DNA of 29,510 nt, taken from UBA5972 sp964480735 (GTDB lineage: Bacteria; Pseudomonadota; Alphaproteobacteria; Rhodobacterales; Rhodobacteraceae). The translations under genes were made by a program, and so were the position numbers. Location: positions 1-29,510 of the forward strand of contig CAYZQS010000029.1 of assembly GCA_964480735.1 (NCBI GenBank), written 5' to 3'. The number at the start of each line of letters is the position of its first letter. Within the stretch, counting starts at the first letter, position 1. The notes under the pieces are model-generated. The model did no database searches. It had not been told where the DNA came from and was given only the letters and a program-made list of their open reading frames with translations. Below, one piece after another: positions 13,355 through 21,768 of this stretch.

Positions 13355-15637
13355 ATGAAAGTGGCGTGTCTTGGTGGCGGTCCCGCAGGACTGTACTTTG
13401 CGATCAGCATGAAACTGCGCGACCCGGCGCACCAGATTACGGTATATGAGCGCAACAATGCCGACGACACGTTTGGCTGGGGTGTGGTGCTGTCGGATGA
13501 GGCGCTGGAAAATCTGGCGGCGAATGATCCGAAATCAGCCGCCTCTATCCGCGAAAATTTTGCATATTGGGACGATATCGCACTGGTTCACAAGGGCAAG
13601 CGCACGGTGTCCGGCGGGCATGGGTTTGCCGGGATCGGGCGGAAGAAAATGCTGCTGATCCTACAGGAAAGATGCCGCGATTTGGGCGTGGATCTGCGGT
13701 TTTCACAGGACTACGGCGACGTTGAAAAGCTAATGCGCGAATACGATCTTGTGGTGGCGACCGACGGGATCAATTCAGCCGTGCGCACCCAATACGCGGA
13801 TCAGTTTAAGCCCGATATTGACCTGCGACTGTGCAAATTCATCTGGCTGGGCACCACGCAGAAATTTGATGACGCATTCACCTTTATTTTTGAAGAAACA
13901 GAATTTGGCTGGATGTGGATCCACGCCTATCAGTTTGACGATGAAATGGCGACGGTGATTGTTGAGTGCAGTCAGGCGACCTGGGACAGGGCCGGATTTG
14001 AGTATTTGAGCAAAGATGAAACCGTGGAGCAGTGTCGCGCGTTGTTTGCAGATCATCTTGGCGGGCACAAGCTGGTGTCCAACGCCGATCATTTGCGCGG
14101 GTCTGCCGTGTGGATGAATTTTCCGCGGGTGATCTGTGAAAAATGGCACTATGAAAATGTGGTATTGATGGGCGACGCGGCGGCAACGGGGCATTTTTCC
14201 ATCGGTTCGGGCACGCGGCTGGCGTTTGACAGCGCGATTTCGCTGGCCGGGTTGCTGCACAGCGAAGACAACCTGAGGGGCGCGTTTGAACGCTATCAGG
14301 ACGAGCGCCGGCTGGAAGTTTTGCGCCTGCAATCCGCAGCCCGCAATTCGTTGGAGTGGTTTGAGCGGGTTGAGCAATATCTGGACATGGACCCGGTTCA
14401 GCTGAATTATTCGCTGTTGACCCGGTCGCAACGGATTTCCCACGAGAACCTGCGCGAGCGCGACGGAGAATGGCTGGCCTCTGCTGAAAAATGGTTTCAC
14501 GCGCAGGCCGGGCATAATTCCAGCCGCTCGCCCATGTTCACACCGCTGAAACTGCGCGGGCTGACTTTGAAAAACCGCGTCGTGGTCTCGCCGATGGCGC
14601 AGTATAAGGCGGTCGATGGTTGCCCGACCGACTGGCATTTCGTGCATTATTGCGAGCGGGCCAAGGGTGGGGCCGGGCTGGTCTATGTGGAAATGACCTG
14701 TGTCAGCCAGGAGGGGCGGATCACGCCGGGATGCACCGGGCTTTACGCACCGGAACACGTGAGCGCCTTTAAGCGCATTAATGATTTTGTTCATGCGGAA
14801 ACCGGCGCGAAGACCTGTTGCCAGATCGGCCATTCCGGGCGCAAGGGTTCAACCCAGGTGGGTTGGGAAGCGCCGGACACGCGGCTGAAGTCCGGCAACT
14901 GGGAAACCATGTCTGCCTCGGCGGTGCCTTGGTCACAGGACACCGAAACGCCGCGGGCCATGACCCGCGCGGATATGGACAGGGTGCGCGGGCAGTTTGT
15001 GGCCTCTGCCAAAATGGCGCTGGCGGCCGGATTTGACATGCTGGAATTGCACGCCGCCCACGGCTATCTGATGTCGTCGTTCATTTCGCCAACATCCAAC
15101 AGACGCGACGACGAATACGGCGGCAGCCTTGAAAACCGGCTGCGCTATCCGCTGGAGGTTTTTGCCGCCATGCGGGCCGCCTGCCCAGAGGATGTGCCCA
15201 TGTCGGTTCGCATTTCGGCCAACGATTGGGTGGGCGACGCCGGAGTTACGCCCGCCGAAGCCGTGGAAATCGCGCGGGCGTTTTCGGGTGCGGGCGCAGA
15301 TATAATTGACGTGTCCGCCGGCCAAACCTCCACAGAGGCCGATCCGGTCTATGGGCGCATGTTCCAAACGCCGTTTTCGGATCGTATCCGGCAGGAACTG
15401 GGCATTAAAACAATGGCTGTGGGCAATATTTATGAAGCGGATCACGTCAATTCCATCCTTATGGCCGGGCGTGCCGATCTGGTGGCCCTTGCCCGCCCGC
15501 ATCTGACCGACCCATACTGGACGTTACACGCGGCTGCCGAACTGGGAGACGAGGACGGCGAATGGCCCGATCCCTATCTGCCTGGTCGGGATCAGCTGTT
15601 GCGGCTTAAAGAACGGGAACGGGAGATACGGGTATGA
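13355..15637 (+). CDS. abmA: 2-aminobenzoyl-CoA (anthraniloyl-CoA) monooxygenase/reductase
   Basis: The 760-aa bifunctional flavoenzyme is a fusion. Residues 1 to about 385 are a flavin monooxygenase of the PHBH type, with GGGPAG (7-12) and GDAAATGH (273-280). From about residue 393 there is an old-yellow-enzyme domain (TPLKLRGLTLKNRVVVSPMA, a HAAH pair at 566-569, then DDEYGGSLENR). This two-domain architecture is characteristic of anthraniloyl-CoA monooxygenase (EC 1.14.13.40). That enzyme hydroxylates and then reduces 2-aminobenzoyl-CoA to a non-aromatic cyclohexene-carboxyl-CoA, avoiding ring cleavage by a dioxygenase. It is the first gene of a long operon, and the next gene starts inside its stop codon. 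The CoA ligase that would make its substrate is encoded in the same operon. Confidence 0.95.
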   Translation: MKVACLGGGPAGLYFAISMKLRDPAHQITVYERNNADDTFGWGVVLSDEALENLAANDPKSAASIRENFAYWDDIALVHKGKRTVSGGHGFAGIGRKKMLLILQERCRDLGVDLRFSQDYGDVEKLMREYDLVVATDGINSAVRTQYADQFKPDIDLRLCKFIWLGTTQKFDDAFTFIFEETEFGWMWIHAYQFDDEMATVIVECSQATWDRAGFEYLSKDETVEQCRALFADHLGGHKLVSNADHLRGSAVWMNFPRVICEKWHYENVVLMGDAAATGHFSIGSGTRLAFDSAISLAGLLHSEDNLRGAFERYQDERRLEVLRLQSAARNSLEWFERVEQYLDMDPVQLNYSLLTRSQRISHENLRERDGEWLASAEKWFHAQAGHNSSRSPMFTPLKLRGLTLKNRVVVSPMAQYKAVDGCPTDWHFVHYCERAKGGAGLVYVEMTCVSQEGRITPGCTGLYAPEHVSAFKRINDFVHAETGAKTCCQIGHSGRKGSTQVGWEAPDTRLKSGNWETMSASAVPWSQDTETPRAMTRADMDRVRGQFVASAKMALAAGFDMLELHAAHGYLMSSFISPTSNRRDDEYGGSLENRLRYPLEVFAAMRAACPEDVPMSVRISANDWVGDAGVTPAEAVEIARAFSGAGADIIDVSAGQTSTEADPVYGRMFQTPFSDRIRQELGIKTMAVGNIYEADHVNSILMAGRADLVALARPHLTDPYWTLHAAAELGDEDGEWPDPYLPGRDQLLRLKEREREIRV

Positions 15638-16395
15638 ACATTCACAAGGGGCGGCACGCGCTGATCACCGGTGGCGGTACGGGCATCGGGGCGGCGATTG
15701 CGCTGGCGCTGGATGCTGCAGGGGCCAAGGTAACGATTACCGGGCGGCGGATGAAGGCGCTTGAAGAAACCTGTGCGCTGGGGGCCAACATCCACCCGCT
15801 GGTGATGGATGTCAGTGACGAGGCCAGCATCGTTGAAGGCACGGCGGCGGCGATTGCGGCGCGGGGGATTGTGGATATTCACGTGGCCAATGCGGGCATC
15901 GCGGAGACGTCGCCATTTGCCAAAACACCGCTTGAATTCTGGCGCAAGATCATGACCACCAATCTTGACGGGGTGTTTTTAAGCTGCCGCGAGGTGATAC
16001 CGGGGATGCTGGAAAATGGATGGGGGCGGATTATCACCGTGGCCTCGATTGCCGGTCTGCGCGGGTTGAAATACGGGGTGGCCTATTCGGCCTCCAAACA
16101 CGGGGTGATCGGCATGACACGGGTGATGTCCGAAGAATATATGGGCAAGGGCATCACTGCCAACGCGTTGTGCCCGGGTTATGTGCGCACCCCGATTGTG
16201 GCGCGCAACACTGCCCTGATCATGCAGCGCAGCGGGCTGAGCGAAGCCGAGGCAGAGGCCGCCATGAGCAATGACAACCGGCACGCACGGCTGGTGGAGG
16301 TGGCGGAAGTGGCAGATGCGGCCCTGTGGCTGTGCGGGCCAAACTCTGGCTCGATCAACGGGCAGACCATCGAAATCGCCGGCGGTCAGGTTTGA
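15634..16395 (+). CDS. Short-chain dehydrogenase/reductase of the anthraniloyl-CoA operon
   Basis: The 253-aa classical SDR has the coenzyme-binding motif TGGGTGIG (12-19), the NAG motif in VANAGIAE, the catalytic Ser region VASIAG and YxxxK (Tyr151, Lys155). The C-terminal GSINGQTIEIAGGQV is standard for the family. An Arg-rich GRRMKAL segment after the second strand is compatible with NADP(H) or NAD(H). In context it probably oxidises or reduces a hydroxy/oxo alicyclic CoA thioester in the lower part of the aminobenzoyl-CoA route, like the 3-hydroxyacyl-CoA dehydrogenases of the Azoarcus clusters. The start overlaps the previous stop as ATGA. Confidence 0.88.
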   Translation: MNIHKGRHALITGGGTGIGAAIALALDAAGAKVTITGRRMKALEETCALGANIHPLVMDVSDEASIVEGTAAAIAARGIVDIHVANAGIAETSPFAKTPLEFWRKIMTTNLDGVFLSCREVIPGMLENGWGRIITVASIAGLRGLKYGVAYSASKHGVIGMTRVMSEEYMGKGITANALCPGYVRTPIVARNTALIMQRSGLSEAEAEAAMSNDNRHARLVEVAEVADAALWLCGPNSGSINGQTIEIAGGQV

Positions 16396-16829
16396 TGGCG
16401 GAGCCATCCAAACAACGTTTGCGGTTTTGGCTGCAGTTGCTGAAAGCCACAAAACATGTGGAAAACGAGTTGCGTGAACGCATGCGGGTAGAGCTGGGTA
16501 CGACCCTGCCCCGCTTTGATGTAATGGCCATGCTGGCAAAATCCGGCAACGGTTTGAAAATGTCAAAACTGTCAACGGAACTGATGGTGTCCAACGGAAA
16601 TGTCACCGGAATTGTGGATCGGCTGGAGAATGAAAATCTGGTGGAGCGGGTGGCGATCAAGGGCGACCGGCGGGCCACGCTGGTGCGGCTGACGACCAAA
16701 GGCAAGACGGATTTTTCATGTATGGCAAAGGCGCACGAGCGCTGGGTCAGCGAGTTATTCGCCGGTGTTGATGAAAGCGAAATGGACGGGGCGCGGTATT
16801 TTCTGGCCCAAATTCGGGAGCTTACGTGA
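16395..16829 (+). CDS. MarR family transcriptional regulator
   Basis: This 144-aa winged-helix regulator has LPRFDVMAMLAKSGNGLKMS, the recognition helix region LMVSNGNVTGIVDRLENENL, and the wing VERVAIKGDRRATLVRLTTKG. These are classical MarR features. MarR proteins in aromatic-CoA clusters usually repress the operon and release DNA when they bind the CoA thioester, so anthraniloyl-CoA or a later intermediate is the likely effector (inference). The ATG at 16395 is chosen because it shares one base with the dehydrogenase stop (TGATG) and starts the conserved region. The upstream extension to 16326 lies inside the previous gene. Being inside the operon, it would be autoregulated. Confidence 0.9.
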   Translation: MAEPSKQRLRFWLQLLKATKHVENELRERMRVELGTTLPRFDVMAMLAKSGNGLKMSKLSTELMVSNGNVTGIVDRLENENLVERVAIKGDRRATLVRLTTKGKTDFSCMAKAHERWVSELFAGVDESEMDGARYFLAQIRELT

Positions 16830-17641
16830 TGGGCAATATGGCGGGGCTTATGCCTGAACATTTCTTGTGGCGCATGGAGGGAAACGTTGCGGTGATACAG
16901 CTAAATTCGCCTGCGCGCAAAAACCCGCTGACCTTTGACAGCTACGCCGAGCTGCGCGACACGTTCCGCGGTCTTGCCTATGCGGACGACGTGCACGCGG
17001 TTGTTTTTGCCCCCAACGGCGGTAATTTTTGCAGCGGCGGTGACGTGCATGACATTATCGGGCCGCTGGTGGCGATGGATATGAAGGATCTTTTGGCCTT
17101 TACCCGCATGACCGGCGATCTGGTCAAGGCGATGCTTGGCTGTGGTAAGCCGATTGTTGCCGCCGTTGACGGTGTGGCGGTGGGGGCCGGGGCCATCATC
17201 GCAATGGCTTCAGACCTCAGGCTTGGCACATCCGGGGCAAAATGCGGGTTTTTGTTCAATCGGGTTGGTTTGGCGGGCTGTGACATGGGGGCCTGCGCCA
17301 TCCTGCCCCGGATCATCGGGCAGGGCCGGGCTGCCGAGTTGCTGTATCTGGGCCGGACAATGACCGCGGCCGAAGGTCTGGATTGGGGGTTTTACAATGC
17401 GCTGCATTCAGCCGATGACCTTGTGGCGGAAGCGCTGAAACTGGCGCAGCGCGTGGCAGCCGGGCCGACATTTGCCAACGGGATTACGAAAACCCAGCTG
17501 AACCACGAGTGGAACATGACGCCGGATCAGGCGATCGAGGCAGAGGCGCAGGCGCAGGCGATTTGCATGCAGACCGAGGATTTCGTGCGGGCCTATAAGG
17601 CGTTTGTGGCCAAAGATAAGCCAATGTTTGAGGGGAATTGA
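16829..17641 (+). CDS. Enoyl-CoA hydratase/isomerase family protein
   Basis: The 270-aa crotonase-fold protein shows the first oxyanion-hole segment VFAPNGGNFCSGGDVHDI and the second, VDGVAVGAGAIIAMASDLRL, followed by AKCGFLFNRVGLAGCDMGA and LPRIIGQGRAAELLYLG. The usual catalytic Glu after the second loop is not obvious because CDMGA takes the place of the common P-x-x-G pattern, so hydratase, isomerase or hydrolase activity cannot be separated by eye. In context it acts on an alicyclic or ring-opened CoA thioester after the monooxygenase/reductase. ATG 16829 overlaps the MarR stop by one base (TGATG), and GTG 16826 is an alternative start. It ends just before the repeat array. Confidence 0.87.
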   Translation: MGNMAGLMPEHFLWRMEGNVAVIQLNSPARKNPLTFDSYAELRDTFRGLAYADDVHAVVFAPNGGNFCSGGDVHDIIGPLVAMDMKDLLAFTRMTGDLVKAMLGCGKPIVAAVDGVAVGAGAIIAMASDLRLGTSGAKCGFLFNRVGLAGCDMGACAILPRIIGQGRAAELLYLGRTMTAAEGLDWGFYNALHSADDLVAEALKLAQRVAAGPTFANGITKTQLNHEWNMTPDQAIEAEAQAQAICMQTEDFVRAYKAFVAKDKPMFEGN

Positions 17642-17659
17642 CGATGCAGCATGTGCTTC

Positions 17660-17808
17660 CCCCTCTCCCCGACACTCTCCCAAAGGGAGAGGGGGCGATG
17701 GGGTCGACGATTGTGTGCCTGCTCTCGCTTTGGGAGAGGGTCGGAGAGACGGGGCGATGGGGCCGGCGATTGTGCGCCCCCTCTCCCCTTGGGAGAGGGC
17801 CGGGGAGA
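17660..17808. repeat. REP-like array with a 59-bp tandem repeat inside the operon
   Basis: Three CTCTC...GGGAGAGGG palindromic units occur between the crotonase and acyl-CoA dehydrogenase genes. The last two belong to a direct repeat with 59-bp period: 17692-17749 and 17751-17808 match over most of their 58 bases (GGGGCGATGGGG, then CGATTGTG, then TTGGGAGAGGG). The first unit (17660-17691) is a stand-alone hairpin. CCCTCTCC/GGAGAGGG repeats of this kind are dispersed in many Proteobacteria. The second copy ends at the ribosome binding site of the next gene. Confidence 0.85.
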
Positions 17809-17818
17809 AGGAGCCGTC

Positions 17819-18955
17819 ATGGCTGACATAACTTTTCTGAACTGGCCGTTTTTTGAAGACCGCCACCGCGAACTGGCGGCGGCGCTGGAAATCTGGTGCG
17901 GTGCCAACCTGCCGGTTGATCACAGCGATACTGATGCGGCTTGCGTGGGGCTGGTTGCGGCTTTGGGCAAAGCCGGGTTCCTGCACCATTCAGGTGGTGA
18001 CGATTTGGATGTCCGCAGTCTGTGCATTATTCGAGAGATTTTGGCGCGCCACGACGGATTGGCGGATTTTTCCTTTGCCATGCAAGGGCTTGGCATGGGG
18101 GCGGTCAGCCTCTTTGGCACGTCTGATCAGCAAAAATGGCTGGAAAAAACACGCGGTGGAACAGCCATCAGCGCCTTTGCTCTGACCGAAGCGACGTCGG
18201 GGTCTGATGTGGCCAACATAACCACCAGCGCGGTGCTGTCAGGCGGCAATGAGTATTTGATCAAAGGTGAAAAGACGTGGATTTCCAATGGCGGGATTGC
18301 CGATATCTATGTGGTTTTTGCCCGGACGGGTGAAAGCGGTGCGCGGGGTCTGTCGGCGTTTTTGGTGCCTGCGGGTACAGAAGGATTTGAAGTGGTTGAG
18401 CGGTTAGATACCATTGCCCCGCATCCGCTGGCGCGGATCAGGTTTACGGATATGCGTTTGTCGACAAGCGCGATGATTGGAGAGCCGGGCGACGGATTTA
18501 GGATTGCCATGTCGGTGCTGGATGTGTTTCGCGCCACAGTCGGTGCAGCCGCACTGGGGTTTGCCCGCCGCGCGTTGGAAGAAAGCGTAAAACGCGCCAC
18601 CTCGCGGGAACTGTTTGGTGCACCCATGGCGGAATTGCAGATGGTGCAGGGGCATATTGCTGATATGGCGCTGGATGTGGATGCAGCAGCGCTGCTGGTT
18701 TACCGGGCGGCATGGACCAAAGATATGGGCGCGGCACGGGTGACGCGCGAGGCGGCAATGGCCAAGCTGTTTGCCACGGATCACGCCCAGCGCGTGATTG
18801 ACAAAGCGGTGCAAATTCATGGCGGTGATGGCGTGCGCAGGGGGTCCGTGGTGGAAAGTCTATACCGCGAGATCAGGGCGTTGCGCATATACGAGGGTGC
18901 GTCTGACGTGCAGAGGATCGTGATCGCCAGACAGGTTTTGGAAGGAAATTCATGA
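17819..18955 (+). CDS. Acyl-CoA dehydrogenase family protein
   Basis: This 378-aa flavoprotein has the ACAD motifs FALTEATSGSDV (FAD/substrate loop), GEKTWISNGGIAD, SRELFGAPMAELQMVQ, VDKAVQIHGGDG-type sequence (VQIHGGDGVRRG) and LYREIRALRIYEGASDVQ, with the likely catalytic Glu at residue 359. It should oxidise an acyl-CoA formed downstream of anthraniloyl-CoA, passing electrons to ETF. The ATG at 17819 is preceded by AAGGAG. The frame stays open to 17651, but that part only translates the repeat array. Unlike its neighbours it does not overlap the gene before it. The next gene starts inside its stop (ATGA). Confidence 0.92.
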   Translation: MADITFLNWPFFEDRHRELAAALEIWCGANLPVDHSDTDAACVGLVAALGKAGFLHHSGGDDLDVRSLCIIREILARHDGLADFSFAMQGLGMGAVSLFGTSDQQKWLEKTRGGTAISAFALTEATSGSDVANITTSAVLSGGNEYLIKGEKTWISNGGIADIYVVFARTGESGARGLSAFLVPAGTEGFEVVERLDTIAPHPLARIRFTDMRLSTSAMIGEPGDGFRIAMSVLDVFRATVGAAALGFARRALEESVKRATSRELFGAPMAELQMVQGHIADMALDVDAAALLVYRAAWTKDMGAARVTREAAMAKLFATDHAQRVIDKAVQIHGGDGVRRGSVVESLYREIRALRIYEGASDVQRIVIARQVLEGNS

Positions 18956-20574
18956 TGTTGGGTCCATCTGCACATGTGGATAGTTTCACGCGGGACAATC
19001 TGCCGCCAGAGAACCAGCTGCCGAATTTTTTGCTGGAGGATTTTCCTTATCCCGAGTTTCTGAACGTCGGCGTCGCCCTGACCGACGCGATGGTTGACAA
19101 AGGTTTTGGCGATCATACGGCGCTGATCGGCAACGGGCGGCTGCGGACCTATAAAGAACTGACGGACTGGACCAACCGTCTGGCCCACGCGCTGGTGGAA
19201 GATTACGGTGTTAAACCCGGCAACCGGGTGCTGATCCGTTCGGCCAACAATCCGGCAATGGTCGCCTGTTGGCTGGCCGCCACCAAGGCGGGTGCGGTGG
19301 TGATCAATTCAATGCCGATGCTTAGAGCCGGGGAGCTTGGCCAGATCGTTGATATTGCTGAAGTTAAATATTGTCTGTGCGACAGCCGCATGATGGACGA
19401 GATTGTGTCCTGCGGCAAATCCTCAAAGCACCTGAAAACCATCATCGGCTTTGACGGCACCGCCAATCACGACGCCGAACTGGATCGCATCGCGCTGGCA
19501 AAACCGGTGAAATTTGATGCAGTGCGCACCGGGCGTGACGACGTGGCGCTGTTGGGGTTTACATCAGGGACCACCGGTGCGCCCAAGGCAACCATGCATT
19601 TTCACCGAGATCTTTTGATCATCGCGGATGGATACGCGGCCGAAGTTTTGAGGGTTTCGCCGGATGATGTTTTCGTCGGCTCACCCCCTTTGGCCTTTAC
19701 CTTTGGCCTTGGCGGGTTGGCGGTGTTTCCCTTGCGCTTTGGCGCGACGGCCACGCTGCTGGAAGCCGCGTCGCCGGAAAATATGATTGAGATTATAGAG
19801 ACTTACAAAGCAACCATCTGTTTCACCGCCCCCACGGCCTACCGCGCCATGATGCGGGCAATGGACGCGGGCGCTGATCTGTCCACCCTTCGCTGTGCGG
19901 TTTCGGCGGGTGAAACCCTGCCCGCGCCGGTTTATGATGAATGGCTGGCAAAAACCGGCAAGCCGATGCTGGACGGTATTGGGGCCACAGAGATGTTGCA
20001 TATTTTTGTGTCCAACCGTTTTGACGATGCACGCCCCGCCTGTACCGGGCGGCCCGTTACAGGCTATGAGGCGCGGATTGTTGACGATGACATGAACGAT
20101 CTGCCCGATGGTACGCCGGGGCGGCTGGCGGTACGCGGGCCTACGGGGTGTCGGTATCTGAACGACGACCGGCAGGCGGTTTATGTGCAGGGCGGCTGGA
20201 ATATCACCGGCGATACCTTCGTGCGTGATGACGGCGGGTATTACCACTTTGCCGCCCGCAACGACGATATGATCATCTCGTCGGGTTACAATATCGCCGG
20301 GCCGGAAGTGGAGGCAGCCCTGCTGGCCCATGAATTTGTGGTGGAATGCGGCGTGGTTGGTGCCCCTGACGCGGACCGTGGGCATGTTGTTCAGGCGCAT
20401 GTGGTGCTGGAAAATGGCGTTGCGCGTGACGGGGCCACGGTAAAGGCATTGCAGGACCATGTGAAAGCGGTGATTGCACCTTATAAATACCCACGCAGCG
20501 TTGTTTTCATTGATGAATTGCCAAAAACCCAAACCGGCAAAGTGCAGCGGTACCGCCTGAAGGAAAGCACCTGA
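18952..20574 (+). CDS. abmG: 2-aminobenzoate-CoA ligase (benzoate-CoA ligase family)
   Basis: The 540-aa ANL-superfamily ligase shows the P-loop TSGTTGAPK (204-212), LDGIGATEMLHIFVSN (A5 region, typical of aryl-CoA ligases), WNITGDTFVRDDGGYYHFAARNDDMI (A7-A8) and the catalytic C-terminal Lys530 in TQTGKVQR. The GIGATEMLHIFVSNR stretch is characteristic of benzoate/2-aminobenzoate-CoA ligases. It activates anthranilate to anthraniloyl-CoA with ATP and CoA, feeding the monooxygenase/reductase encoded first in the operon. The start overlaps the preceding stop and has AAGGA five bases upstream. Substrate choice of anthranilate over benzoate rests on the neighbouring kynureninase and abmA-type genes. 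Confidence 0.9.
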   Translation: MMLGPSAHVDSFTRDNLPPENQLPNFLLEDFPYPEFLNVGVALTDAMVDKGFGDHTALIGNGRLRTYKELTDWTNRLAHALVEDYGVKPGNRVLIRSANNPAMVACWLAATKAGAVVINSMPMLRAGELGQIVDIAEVKYCLCDSRMMDEIVSCGKSSKHLKTIIGFDGTANHDAELDRIALAKPVKFDAVRTGRDDVALLGFTSGTTGAPKATMHFHRDLLIIADGYAAEVLRVSPDDVFVGSPPLAFTFGLGGLAVFPLRFGATATLLEAASPENMIEIIETYKATICFTAPTAYRAMMRAMDAGADLSTLRCAVSAGETLPAPVYDEWLAKTGKPMLDGIGATEMLHIFVSNRFDDARPACTGRPVTGYEARIVDDDMNDLPDGTPGRLAVRGPTGCRYLNDDRQAVYVQGGWNITGDTFVRDDGGYYHFAARNDDMIISSGYNIAGPEVEAALLAHEFVVECGVVGAPDADRGHVVQAHVVLENGVARDGATVKALQDHVKAVIAPYKYPRSVVFIDELPKTQTGKVQRYRLKEST

Positions 20575-21768
20575 ATGACCGATTTTGCCAAGACCAAAGC
20601 GCAGTTTTATTTGCCCGAGGGGGTGATTTACCTGGACGGCAACTCGTTGGGACCTTTGCCGTTGGCAGCAAGTGCCCACGTGTCTGACACGATGCAGGAT
20701 GAGTGGGGCGAAATGCTGATCCGCGGCTGGAACAAGGCCGGCTGGATGGAGCTTTCCACCGGCATTGGCGACCGCATCGGCCGTCTGATCGGGGCGGAAA
20801 CCGGGCATGTGATGGTTGGTGACACTTTGTCTATCAAGATTTATCAGGCTTTGGCTTCAGCTTTGGAGTTAAATCCTGGGCGCAAAATCATCCTGTCAGA
20901 CAGCGGAAATTTTCCCACTGATCTGTACATGGCGCAGGGGCTTATTCGCACGCTTAATCAAGGACATGAATTGCGCATCGTAAAGCCTGCGGATATCGCG
21001 GAAAATATCACCGAAGATGTTGCTGTGCTCATGCTAACCGAAGTGGATTACCGCACGGGCCGCCTGCATGACATGAAATCCTTGACTGAAATCGCCCATT
21101 CAAAGGGTGTGATCACAGTTTGGGATCTGGCTCATACAGCAGGCGCAATACCGGTTGATCTGGCCGGATGCGGCGCTGATTTTGCCGCGGGCTGTACTTA
21201 CAAGTATCTGAACGGCGGGCCGGGTGCGCCGGCCTTTATCTATGTCGCGCCGCGTCATATTCACAACACCCGTCCGGCCCTTTCGGGTTGGCTGGGGCAT
21301 GAGGCACCGTTTGACTTTGATCTTGAGTATCGCGAGGGGGCCGGGATCGAGCGGATGCGGGTTGGCACACCGCCGGTTATCGCGTTGAAATCATTAGAAA
21401 CAGCGCTGGATATTTGGAATATGGCAGATATCAAAGATGTGCGTAAGAAATCCATACAACTGTGCGATTTTTTCATAAAAGAAATCGAGGTCCGGTGCCC
21501 CGCCCTGAAACTGGCCAGCCCGCGCGACGGCAACCGGCGCGGTTCGCAGGTTTCGTTTCGCTTTGAACACGGTTTTGCCGCGATGCAGGCGCTTATTGAT
21601 CGAGGCGTAATCGGCGATTTTCGCGCGCCCGATGTGATGCGTTTTGGCGTCACACCGCTGTACATCGACGAGACAGACGTAAGAGCGGCAGCCGCAATTA
21701 TTGAAGATGTGATCACAAACAGTCTGTGGGACGCGGAAAAATACAAAATCCGGAGTAAAATCACATGA
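20575..21768 (+). CDS. kynU: Kynureninase
   Basis: The 397-aa PLP enzyme of fold type I hydrolyses L-kynurenine to anthranilate and alanine. Diagnostic segments are YLDGNSLGPLP near the N-terminus, the IRGWNKAGWMEL loop, SDSGNFPTDLYMAQG, the Asp of WDLAHTAGAIPVDL, the PLP lysine Lys210 in CTYKYLNGGPGAPAFIY and SGWLGHEAPFDFD. The C-terminal MRFGVTPLYIDETDV is also typical. The start directly abuts the ligase stop (TGA then ATG). It supplies anthranilate to the ligase encoded immediately upstream. Length and motifs are normal. Confidence 0.96.
   Translation: MTDFAKTKAQFYLPEGVIYLDGNSLGPLPLAASAHVSDTMQDEWGEMLIRGWNKAGWMELSTGIGDRIGRLIGAETGHVMVGDTLSIKIYQALASALELNPGRKIILSDSGNFPTDLYMAQGLIRTLNQGHELRIVKPADIAENITEDVAVLMLTEVDYRTGRLHDMKSLTEIAHSKGVITVWDLAHTAGAIPVDLAGCGADFAAGCTYKYLNGGPGAPAFIYVAPRHIHNTRPALSGWLGHEAPFDFDLEYREGAGIERMRVGTPPVIALKSLETALDIWNMADIKDVRKKSIQLCDFFIKEIEVRCPALKLASPRDGNRRGSQVSFRFEHGFAAMQALIDRGVIGDFRAPDVMRFGVTPLYIDETDVRAAAAIIEDVITNSLWDAEKYKIRSKIT

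Noticed and set aside
13775..14833. 352-codon open frame on the minus strand inside the monooxygenase/reductase gene
   Set aside because: It is antisense to a strongly recognised enzyme and is rich in Pro, Arg, Gln and His as expected from the opposite strand of a GC-rich gene; no domain is seen.
17651..17818. N-terminal extension of the acyl-CoA dehydrogenase
   Set aside because: The 56 residues only translate the REP-like array; ATG 17819 has a good AAGGAG and starts the real domain.
19681..20808. 375-codon minus-strand frame across the CoA ligase and kynureninase genes
   Set aside because: It is the shadow of two clear genes, spans their junction and has no recognisable motif.
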